DNA from: Stenotrophomonas sp. UBA7346
GTDB taxonomy: Bacteria > Pseudomonadota > Gammaproteobacteria > Xanthomonadales > Xanthomonadaceae
Assembly (NCBI GenBank): GCA_002471015.1
Contig: DKPB01000016.1
Location: 1-40,808 of the forward strand
Direction of reading: 5' to 3'
Length of the DNA: 40,808 nucleotides
Part shown: positions 34,438-40,808 of the stretch, in pieces
Layout of the letters: each line of letters opens with the position of its first letter
Numbering within the stretch: the stretch's first letter is position 1
Notes under the pieces: model-generated
The model's database searches: none
The model's input: the letters and a program-made list of their open reading frames with translations, nothing else
Told to the model about the DNA's origin: nothing
Position numbers and translations under genes: made by a program

Positions 34438-34879
34438 GTATCACCTATATCACGGCGCACTACTGGCTAGTCTCATTAGCGGGACTGGCCAGTCCGTCAC
34501 GATAACATCCCCATCAAGCGCGAGGCCTGCCGAGTACATCTTAAATGGATTCGTTGGGTTGCATGTAAAACATGCAACCCAACGCCTGCGCCCATGGCAT
34601 TTCAGCTTCACCCCAGATAATGTTGCCTCAATCAAATCTCTTAAATCCAAATTTGACGTAAGCTTTTTAATACTAATCTGCAGGCAAGATGGAATGCTAG
34701 CCGTCGACCTTCAGCTAGCAATAGATAACATATCAGCGTCCGACAGCCCGTGGATAAGAGCTGATCGCGAAAAACGAAAACATTACCGCCTCTACGGCCC
34801 GATGGGGGAGTTTCCACGCAAGTTTGATTCAAAAATATCGGCAGTTAGGGAGCTAATAGGAATCAATCAGCGACCCTAA
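34427..34879 (+). CDS. 150-residue partner protein of the Z1 module
   Basis: Starts at 34427, overlapping the end of the Z1 gene by 11 bases, so the two are co-translated. No signal peptide. It has HGALLASLI, then KHATQRLRPWHFSF and FLILICRQDGMLAVD, a pattern I have seen beside restriction genes but cannot name. Mixed alpha/beta secondary structure is likely. It could be a nuclease-fold subunit or an effector of the module. Its last 17 bases overlap the converging methyltransferase gene. Confidence 0.6.
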   Translation: MIPEYHLYHGALLASLISGTGQSVTITSPSSARPAEYILNGFVGLHVKHATQRLRPWHFSFTPDNVASIKSLKSKFDVSFLILICRQDGMLAVDLQLAIDNISASDSPWIRADREKRKHYRLYGPMGEFPRKFDSKISAVRELIGINQRP

Positions 34880-36041
34880 AAGTCTCTATACTTTCGTAGC
34901 GCATTCGCCTCGCCAAAGAGCTCGTCTCTCCGGCAATGGGCAAATATCGCTTCGCCGCTGGGATCTCCCTGACCACCCTATCTATCGTTTTAAAGCCAAT
35001 TCGATGAGCAATTTCAGAAAATATCTTCGAGCTTGGGACCTCAACGCCCCTTACAACTGAATCAGCTAAAACTAACACCAGCCTGCCTCCAGGGGCAATT
35101 ACAGCGCGCATTTCCCTAAGCATGGCCTCCGCATCAATAGCATATTTATTGATGATGGATTTTTGACGAACTGGTAAATCAGAAATTCCCGAAATCAAAT
35201 CACCAAGGCCAGAATAGTCTGCAACCCTACGATGCCGAGTCGAACCCGAGTTCTCGGTCCCGATACTCCCCGCCCTGATCTGACGCAGGACGGGAATTGT
35301 GTATCCCAGCCACACTAACGCAAGTTTATGACCACGCAAGTAGTCAATTGCATTTAGGTACGGCGGTGACGTGATGATCGCATCAAACTTACCGCCAACC
35401 AAGGCAGTTAGATCTCGACAATCACCTTGCTTAACTCGAACCTTTCCAGTTATCTGACTAGTCAATCGAGATTGAATAGCTCGGACTGAAGACTCGAATC
35501 CTATATAGACGTCATAATCGTTTTCCGTGCGCATTCGATGGGGACGACTATGCGAAACATCCCACGCGAGAGACGCGCCCACATGTTTTGTAACAATCGT
35601 TCTACTCAGTGCAAGCTGCAGTAGGTTTCGCACAGGAGCGCTACAGTCGTGAAGGAAAATTGCATTACTTAGTCTCGCTAGCTGCTTCCTTTGCTTCTCA
35701 GCAAACCAAAAGTCAACAAACTCTCTTGTTTCAGAGCACCGCCCAATGTGGCCCAACCCAGCAGGGGTCAGCCTACTTCTTCTTGCTTTTAAAAGGACAG
35801 CGCTTGCAGCCTCGGAGACAGCAGACGAACTCGCCCCACTCGTCCAAACACGACTCATAAGTACTGCTAGGGGATCGACATCCACCCCCTGCACGGCATG
35901 TCCGCGACAACCTGCCTGACGCAAAACGACCCCTGAGCCACACATTGGATCAAGGATCCGGGCTCCTCTGGGCAGCTGATCAAGCATCTCAGAGATTATT
36001 TCAGGCGCCATACGAGCGGGAAACGGGTGAATTGGCCGCAT
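34863..36041 (-). CDS. Amino-DNA methyltransferase
   Basis: A 392-residue methyltransferase. N-terminal HPFPARMAPEI (5-15) is followed by motif I DPMCGSG at 31-37 with VDVDPLA, and by the catalytic motif IV TSPPYLNAIDY (224-234) with a long HKLALVWLG. SPPY marks an amino-group (N4-cytosine or N6-adenine) transferase. It is on the opposite strand to the HNH and Z1 genes and overlaps the 150-residue partner gene by 17 bases at the 3' ends. It probably protects host DNA against the island's nuclease. Lower GC than flanks. Confidence 0.85.
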   Translation of the reverse strand: MRPIHPFPARMAPEIISEMLDQLPRGARILDPMCGSGVVLRQAGCRGHAVQGVDVDPLAVLMSRVWTSGASSSAVSEAASAVLLKARRSRLTPAGLGHIGRCSETREFVDFWFAEKQRKQLARLSNAIFLHDCSAPVRNLLQLALSRTIVTKHVGASLAWDVSHSRPHRMRTENDYDVYIGFESSVRAIQSRLTSQITGKVRVKQGDCRDLTALVGGKFDAIITSPPYLNAIDYLRGHKLALVWLGYTIPVLRQIRAGSIGTENSGSTRHRRVADYSGLGDLISGISDLPVRQKSIINKYAIDAEAMLREMRAVIAPGGRLVLVLADSVVRGVEVPSSKIFSEIAHRIGFKTIDRVVREIPAAKRYLPIAGETSSLARRMRYESIETFRVAD

Positions 36042-36162
36042 ATTTTTTTGTCCTTAAAAGGCCGGCACGCCTGCAAAATGGCATATCGACCAATGCTATA
36101 GGGATATCTGGCCCTTAGACAATCAATCCTGTTTTCTTCGCCACATGCAGGTCACCTTGACA

Positions 36163-36193
36163 AAAGAAGAAGGGGCCGACTGGCCCCTCCTTC
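36163..36193 (-). terminator. aceE terminator
   Basis: GGGGCC (36072-type arm at 36172-36177) pairs with GGCCCC (36182-36187) across a 4-base loop, with additional pairing to GAA/TTC. On the minus strand it is followed by a pyrimidine run TTCTTCTTTT, a typical factor-independent terminator 17 bases after the aceE stop. Confidence 0.85.
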
Positions 36194-36209
36194 AATCGTT
36201 CAGCGACAA

Positions 36210-38897
36210 TCAAACCCCGACAGGATTAGCCTTCTCCGGATCAATCCCATACTGCTTGATCGCCCGCGCAACATCCTTAGCCGTCATCTTCCCATCCTTC
36301 GCAAGCGCCGCAATGGCCGCATGCGCGATGTAATAACGATCAACCTCGAAGAAGCGACGCAGGTTGGCACGGGTGTCCGAACGACCGAAGCCATCCGTGC
36401 CCAGTACCGAATACGTCGCCGGCACGAATGCGCGGATCTGGTCGGTGTAGGCGCGCACGTAGTCGGTTGCAGCGATGACCGGGCCCTGGCGGCCTTCCAG
36501 CAGCTCGGTGACGTACGGCTTGCGCGGTTCGGCTTCCGGGTGCAGGCGGTTCCAGCGCTCGGCGTCGAAACCATCGCGACGCAGTTCGTTGAAGCTCGGG
36601 CAGCTCCAGATGTCGGCGGTGACGCCGAAATCCTTGTCCAGCAGTTCGGCCGCTGCAATGGCTTCGCGCAGGATGGTGCCGCTGCCCAGCAGCTGCACGC
36701 GCAGCTCGCCCTTCTTCGGCTTGCCGGCGTCGGTGAGCAGGTACATGCCCTTGATGATGCCTTCGGCTGCGCCTGCCGGCATGGCCGGGTGGGCGTAGTT
36801 CTCGTTCATCAGGGTGATGTAGTAGTACTCGTCGATCTGGTCTTCCATCATGGCCTTGGTGCCGTGCTGGAGGATGACGGTTACTTCGAAACCGAAGGTC
36901 GGGTCGTAGCTGCGCACGTTCGGGATGCCGCCAGCGACGATGTGGCTGAAGCCATCTTCGTGCTGCAGGCCTTCGCCGTTCAGCGTGGTGCGGCCGGCGG
37001 TGCCGCCGAGCAGGAAGCCGCGGGTACGCATGTCCGCTGCCTGCCAGGCGATGTCGCCGATGCGCTGGAAGCCGAACATCGAGTAGTAGATGTAGAACGG
37101 CAGCATCGGCACGTTGCTGACCGAGTAACTGGTACCGGCCGCCATCCACGAGGACATGGCACCCGGCTCGCTGATGCCCTGCTGCAGCACCTGGCCGCTC
37201 TGGTCTTCGCGGTAGTACATGAGCTGGTCGGCGTCGACCGGCTTGTACTTCTGGCCGTACGGGGCGTAGATGCCGATCTGGCGGAACAGGCCTTCCATGC
37301 CGAAGGTACGTGCTTCGTCGGCGACGATCGGCACCAGGCGCGGGCCCAGCTCCTTGTCACGCAGGCTGATGTTCAGCGTCTGCACGAAGGCCATGGTGGT
37401 GGAATAGGTGCGCTCGCCGGATTCCTTGAGCAGGCGCTCGTAGGTTTCCAGCTTGGGGGCGACGAAGGACTTGTCGGCCTTCTGGCGACGCTGCGGCAGG
37501 TAGCCGCCCAGCGCTGCACGACGCTCCTGCAGGTATTTCACTTCCGGCGAATCCGGGCCCGGGTGGTAGAACGGCACCTGGCCGTCCTTGAGCTGCTCGT
37601 CGGTAACCGGGATGTTGAAGCGGTCGCGGAAATGGCGGACCGACTCGTCGTCCAGCTTCTTGGTCTGGTGGGTGGGGTTGAGCGCTTCGCCAGCGCTGCC
37701 CATGCCGTACCCCTTGACCGTCTTGGCCAGGATCACTGTCGGCATGCCCTTGGTGTTCACGGCCTGGTGGTAGGCGGCGTACACCTTGTGCGGGTCGTGG
37801 CCACCGCGGTTCAGGCGCCAGATGTCGTCGTCGGACAGGCTGGCCACCATGGCGGCGGTTTCCGGGTACTTGCCGAAGAAATGCTCGCGCGTATACGCGC
37901 CACCAAAGGCCTTGCAGTTCTGGTATTCGCCGTCGACGGTTTCCATCATCAGCTTCTTCAGGACGCCATTGGTGTCCTTGGCAAGAAGCGGATCCCAGTA
38001 CGAGCCCCACAGCAGCTTGATCACGTTCCAGCCGCCGCCACGGAACACGCCTTCCAGTTCCTGGATGATCTTGCCGTTGCCGCGCACCGGGCCGTCAAGG
38101 CGCTGCAGGTTGCAGTTGACCACGAAGATCAGGTTGTCCAGGCCTTCGCGGCCGGCCAGGGCAATGGCGCCCAGGGTTTCCGGCTCGTCCGACTCGCCGT
38201 CGCCGATGAAGCACCACACCTTGCGGTCGCTCTTCTCGATCAGGCCACGGTTTTCCAGGTAACGCAGGAACTGCGCCTGGTAGATGGCGGCCAGCGGGCC
38301 CAGGCCCATCGACACGGTCGGGGTCTGCCAGTAGTCCGGCATCAGCCACGGGTGCGGGTACGACGACAGACCGCCGCCGTCCACTTCCATGCGGAACTTG
38401 TCCAGCTGCTGCTCGTCGATGCGGCCTTCCAGGAAGGAGCGCGCATAAATGCCCGGGGCGCTGTGGCCCTGGATGAACAGCAGGTCGCCCGGATGGTTGT
38501 CGCTCGGGGCGCGCCAGAAGTGGTTGAAGCCCACGTCGTAGAGGGTTGCGCCGGAGGCGAACGAGGCGATGTGGCCGCCCAGGTCGCCCGGCTTGCGGTT
38601 GGCACGCACCACGGTAGCCATGGCGTTCCAACGGATGATGGAACGAATGCGCCATTCCAGTTCCGCATTGCCCGGGCTCTTGGCCTCCAGCTGCGGCTCG
38701 ATGGTGTTGACGTATTCGGTGGTGGGCGAGAACGGCAGGAATGCACCCGAACGACGGGTCAGTTCAACCATGCCTTCCAGCAACTGATGCGCGCGCTCGG
38801 GGCCCTCGACATCGATAACGGCCTTCAACGACTCGATCCACTCCTGGGTTTCCAGGGGATTCGTGTCGTTGTTCAGCACCTCGTTCAACCAGTTCAT
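36210..38897 (-). CDS. aceE: Pyruvate dehydrogenase E1 component, homodimeric type
   Basis: An 895-residue protein, GGGAG before the ATG at 38897. It has the standard length and order of the homodimeric E1: an N-terminal arm, the ThDP-binding GDGESDEPETLG followed by NCNLQRLDGPVRGNG, the SLSDDDIWRLNRGGHDPHKVYAAYHQA segment of AceE, and the C-terminal transketolase-like domain with AGGIPN and TAGRTT loops. It decarboxylates pyruvate and transfers the acetyl group to E2 lipoyl domains. No aceF or lpd gene follows in this window, and it ends in its own terminator. Confidence 0.97.
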   Translation of the reverse strand: MNWLNEVLNNDTNPLETQEWIESLKAVIDVEGPERAHQLLEGMVELTRRSGAFLPFSPTTEYVNTIEPQLEAKSPGNAELEWRIRSIIRWNAMATVVRANRKPGDLGGHIASFASGATLYDVGFNHFWRAPSDNHPGDLLFIQGHSAPGIYARSFLEGRIDEQQLDKFRMEVDGGGLSSYPHPWLMPDYWQTPTVSMGLGPLAAIYQAQFLRYLENRGLIEKSDRKVWCFIGDGESDEPETLGAIALAGREGLDNLIFVVNCNLQRLDGPVRGNGKIIQELEGVFRGGGWNVIKLLWGSYWDPLLAKDTNGVLKKLMMETVDGEYQNCKAFGGAYTREHFFGKYPETAAMVASLSDDDIWRLNRGGHDPHKVYAAYHQAVNTKGMPTVILAKTVKGYGMGSAGEALNPTHQTKKLDDESVRHFRDRFNIPVTDEQLKDGQVPFYHPGPDSPEVKYLQERRAALGGYLPQRRQKADKSFVAPKLETYERLLKESGERTYSTTMAFVQTLNISLRDKELGPRLVPIVADEARTFGMEGLFRQIGIYAPYGQKYKPVDADQLMYYREDQSGQVLQQGISEPGAMSSWMAAGTSYSVSNVPMLPFYIYYSMFGFQRIGDIAWQAADMRTRGFLLGGTAGRTTLNGEGLQHEDGFSHIVAGGIPNVRSYDPTFGFEVTVILQHGTKAMMEDQIDEYYYITLMNENYAHPAMPAGAAEGIIKGMYLLTDAGKPKKGELRVQLLGSGTILREAIAAAELLDKDFGVTADIWSCPSFNELRRDGFDAERWNRLHPEAEPRKPYVTELLEGRQGPVIAATDYVRAYTDQIRAFVPATYSVLGTDGFGRSDTRANLRRFFEVDRYYIAHAAIAALAKDGKMTAKDVARAIKQYGIDPEKANPVGV

Positions 38898-39242
38898 TAG
38901 CGCTCCCAGTTACTGCACGCACGCGCGCGCTTGTCGTTGTTTTGAGCCCCAAAGTGTAGCGCAACCACCATGCCTCAAAGCTGGCTACGCATACGTATGG
39001 AGCGGCAAAAGCCAGTGTCTGCAAGACAATTCGCGACACGCCCCCTACCCGGGAGTGGACAGCCGGAGACAGCCGCCCTGCCCGGCACTGGCGCTTTATG
39101 GCGCGAAACAGCGGCCGACGTTGCCATCGGCAATGGTCAGGGCGGTGACAGCAGGTCGATGCTGCAATGCAGCATCTGGCACTGAATGCAAGCCCTGCTG
39201 GTCTGCACCGTCCCATGGGAAGTGATTAGGTTTGCACCGGAA
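38898..39242. other. Gap between aceE and the PadR operator
   Basis: 345 bases without a convincing gene, holding the aceE promoter on the minus strand and, at its right end, the dyad of the regulator gene. Short frames in it look like noise. Confidence 0.4.
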
Positions 39243-39289
39243 GAGTTTTCGATATATCGTTTTGCGCAAATTCGATATATCGAAAACTC
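39243..39289. promoter_or_regulatory. Operator of the PadR-type regulator, 47-bp dyad
   Basis: Two perfect 17-base arms (39243-39259 and 39273-39289), each with the palindromic core CGATATATCG. The 13-base spacer is itself nearly symmetric (TTTGCGCAAA). Core centres are 23 bases apart. It ends 2 bases before the ATG of the regulator at 39292, so bound protein would block transcription or translation start. Repeats of this type control the E. coli NfeR (YqjI) system. Confidence 0.85.
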
Positions 39290-39291
39290 CC

Positions 39292-39789
39292 ATGAACAGC
39301 CCGGACCTCCGTCGCCCCCCCACCCCGCGCCCCTTGGGCCGTGGCGATCTGCGCCTGTTGCTGCTGGCCCTGATCGGCGAGCAGCCGCGCCACGGTTATG
39401 AGCTGATCCAGCAGATCAGCGAGATGTTCGTGCGCGTCTACACGCCCAGCGCGGGCTCGGTGTATCCGCTGCTGGCCGATTTCGAGAAGCAGCGCTGGGT
39501 AAGCGCCGAGGAAGACGGCGGGCGCAAGCGCTACCACATCACCAGCCTGGGCCTGGCCCAGCTCAAGCTGCGCGCCGAGGAGGTCGAAACCGCGCGCATG
39601 CGTGCACGCCACAACTCGCGCGTCATCGCCAGGGAAAGCCTGCCGGCGCCACTGCGCGATGCCATGCACCAGTTCACCCATTCTCTGATGTTGCGCAAAG
39701 GCGATTGGCAGGACGCCGATGTCGCGCGCATCGCCAGCCTGATTGCAGAGGCGACCGCGCTGGTACAGCAGCAGTCGCAGGAAAACTGA
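39292..39789 (+). CDS. PadR-family regulator, NfeR (YqjI)-like
   Basis: 165 residues from the ATG at 39292, chosen because the operator dyad ends just upstream; a longer frame from 39232 would run through it. The winged-helix domain (about 15-90) has GDLRLLLLALIGEQPRHGYELI and SVYPLLADFEKQRWV, typical PadR helices, followed by a C-terminal dimerisation helix region. It likely represses itself and the downstream reductase when metals are scarce or in balance; the E. coli homologue responds to nickel and iron. The reductase gene lies 86 bases downstream. Confidence 0.85.
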   Translation: MNSPDLRRPPTPRPLGRGDLRLLLLALIGEQPRHGYELIQQISEMFVRVYTPSAGSVYPLLADFEKQRWVSAEEDGGRKRYHITSLGLAQLKLRAEEVETARMRARHNSRVIARESLPAPLRDAMHQFTHSLMLRKGDWQDADVARIASLIAEATALVQQQSQEN

Positions 39790-39875
39790 TTCGCACCACC
39801 GTTGTTCATTACGACCCAGCCAGAGCGATCCAGCCAGGTCATCCCGGCCTTGCCGACACTGACCCCAGGTACCCC

Positions 39876-40667
39876 ATGTCACAGCATGAAACCCAATTGA
39901 TCCGCATGACCCCGCGTTTCCGCCAGCTGCAGGTGTTGCGCAGCGAACGCCTGACCCCGAACATGCAGCGTGTTGTTGTAGGCGGCGAGGCACTGGAAGG
40001 CTTTGACAGCCGCTCGCCGGACGATCACGTCAAGCTGTTTTTTGCCAATGCCGAGGGCGAGTTTGTCTTGCCCGAGCTCACCGAGCACGGCCCCCGCTAC
40101 CCGGAAGGCAAGCAGCCTTCACCGGCGCGCGATTACACGCCGCGTTTCTACGATGCCGACGCCGGCGAACTGGTACTGGACTTCGTACTGCATGGCGATG
40201 GCCCGGCCACCAGCTGGGCGGCCAATGCCAAGGTCGGCGATGCGCTGGTGGTTGCTGGCCCGCGTGGCTCGCATGTGGTGGCCGATGACTTCGACTGCTA
40301 TGTGCTGATCGGCGATGAGACAGCCTTGCCGGCGATCGCGCGGCGGCTGGAAGAACTACCGGAAGGTGCAGTCGCCGAGGTGTTCGTCGAGATCCCCGAA
40401 GAAGGCGACCGGCAGCCGCTGGAAAGCGCGGCGCAGGTGACCGTGTCGTGGTTTGAGCGCAATGGCTTTGATGCGGCCAGCAGTACCTTGCTGGAAGACG
40501 CCTTGGTGGACTTTGAGCAGCCTGATGGCGATGCGCATTACTGGATTGCCACCGAGTCCAAGCGTGCGCGGATGATGCGCAAGTTTGTTGAGGGGCATCT
40601 GCAGGTGCCGAAAGAGTGGATCCGCGCCACCGGGTATTGGAAGGCGGATCCGAACGAGATGGAGTGA
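39876..40667 (+). CDS. Siderophore-interacting ferric reductase, NfeF (YqjH)-like
   Basis: A 263-residue protein starting at the ATG at 39876. It has the SIP/FAD-binding layout: RYTP-like segment (ARDYTPRFYD), LDFVLHGDGPATSWAANAKVGD and GPRGSHVVADD for FAD binding, VLIGDETALPAIARRLEEL for NAD(P)H, and a C-terminal KFVEGHLQVPKEWIRATGYWK. It reduces ferric siderophores in the cytoplasm to release iron. The frame is open upstream but the earlier stretch overlaps the regulator and is not protein-like. Confidence 0.9.
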   Translation: MSQHETQLIRMTPRFRQLQVLRSERLTPNMQRVVVGGEALEGFDSRSPDDHVKLFFANAEGEFVLPELTEHGPRYPEGKQPSPARDYTPRFYDADAGELVLDFVLHGDGPATSWAANAKVGDALVVAGPRGSHVVADDFDCYVLIGDETALPAIARRLEELPEGAVAEVFVEIPEEGDRQPLESAAQVTVSWFERNGFDAASSTLLEDALVDFEQPDGDAHYWIATESKRARMMRKFVEGHLQVPKEWIRATGYWKADPNEME

Positions 40668-40677
40668 TGGGTTTGCC

Positions 40678-40798
40678 CCTCCCCTTTGGCGTAGCCAAGG
40701 GGGAGGCTGGGAGGGGGTTAGGTTTGCTTTGGGCTTTGAGCTTGCTGCGAACAGCACCCCTCCCCAACCCTCCCCTGCACTACGTGCAAGGGAGGGGG
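40678..40798. repeat. Hairpin-rich intergenic repeat at the right edge
   Basis: Two strong hairpins: CCTCCCCTTTGGC-GTA-GCCAAGGGGGAGG (40678-40706) and CCCTCCCCTGCAC-TAC-GTGCAAGGGAGGG (about 40768-40796). Complementary G-rich and C-rich arms between them fold into a larger imperfect palindrome. This looks like a dispersed REP-type repeat of the Xanthomonadaceae and may also stop transcription after the reductase gene. Confidence 0.7.
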
Positions 40799-40808
40799 CT
40801 AAGCGGCT

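Noticed and set aside
30600..36100. Integrative element with attachment sites
   Set aside because: No integrase, tRNA gene or flanking direct repeat could be found, so only a low-GC accessory island is claimed.
36321..38900. 859-codon plus-strand open frame opposite aceE
   Set aside because: It is a shadow of aceE, whose length and motifs are canonical. Codon bias of the minus-strand gene explains the long antisense frame.
1..40808. CRISPR arrays, rRNA and tRNA genes
   Set aside because: No regularly spaced repeats or recognisable RNA gene sequences were seen on reading both strands.

Overview
The window looks like a chromosomal segment of a Stenotrophomonas-type member of the Xanthomonadaceae. 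This is inferred from the high GC content, from the gene order virB7-8-9-10-11-1-2-3-4-5-6, from the enlarged VirB7 with an N0-like domain, and from the Xanthomonadaceae-style REP-like repeats. I could not run a database search, so the genus is an inference.

Region 1 (about 1-21,860) is a complete bacteria-killing type IV secretion locus of the X-T4SS kind. The minus-strand operon from 18,741 down to 7,723 carries virB7-virB11, virB1-virB6 and a DUF4189-like exported protein. The coupling protein virD4 (20,068-21,744) and a one-TM coiled-coil protein before it lie on the plus strand. The two units are separated by a 655-bp region full of dyads and CTTCAC/GTGAAG hexamers. Downstream on the minus strand lies a cargo cluster: lipoprotein / lipase, lipoprotein / two-domain peptidoglycan hydrolase, a small Cys-rich periplasmic protein, then a cytoplasmic-type protein coupled to a large protein that runs off the left edge. 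The effectors lack signal peptides while their partners carry them, as expected for X-Tfe toxins with X-Tfi immunity proteins. The two complete effectors share a short C-terminal motif that may be a reduced secretion signal.

Region 2 (21,890-30,373) is ordinary chromosomal content: a small membrane protein, a YcaQ-type winged-helix protein, an exported PEP/pyruvate-binding (PPDK-type ATP-grasp) protein with an exported neighbour, a YncE-like beta-propeller protein, an exported unknown, and a membrane diguanylate cyclase. REP-like repeats sit among the last three, and one copy encodes the C-terminal tail of the diguanylate cyclase.

Region 3 (about 30,600-36,050) is a lower-GC accessory island that looks like an undescribed restriction or defence module. 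It holds a small conserved-looking protein, an HNH endonuclease, an 83-aa protein, a Z1-type superfamily II ATPase split by one frameshift in an A6 run, a 150-aa unknown, and a convergent amino-DNA methyltransferase.

Region 4 (36,163-40,808) is housekeeping: aceE with its terminator, then a PadR-type regulator behind a 47-bp near-perfect operator, followed by a siderophore-interacting ferric reductase (the NfeR/NfeF, YqjI/YqjH arrangement). A hairpin-rich repeat closes the window.
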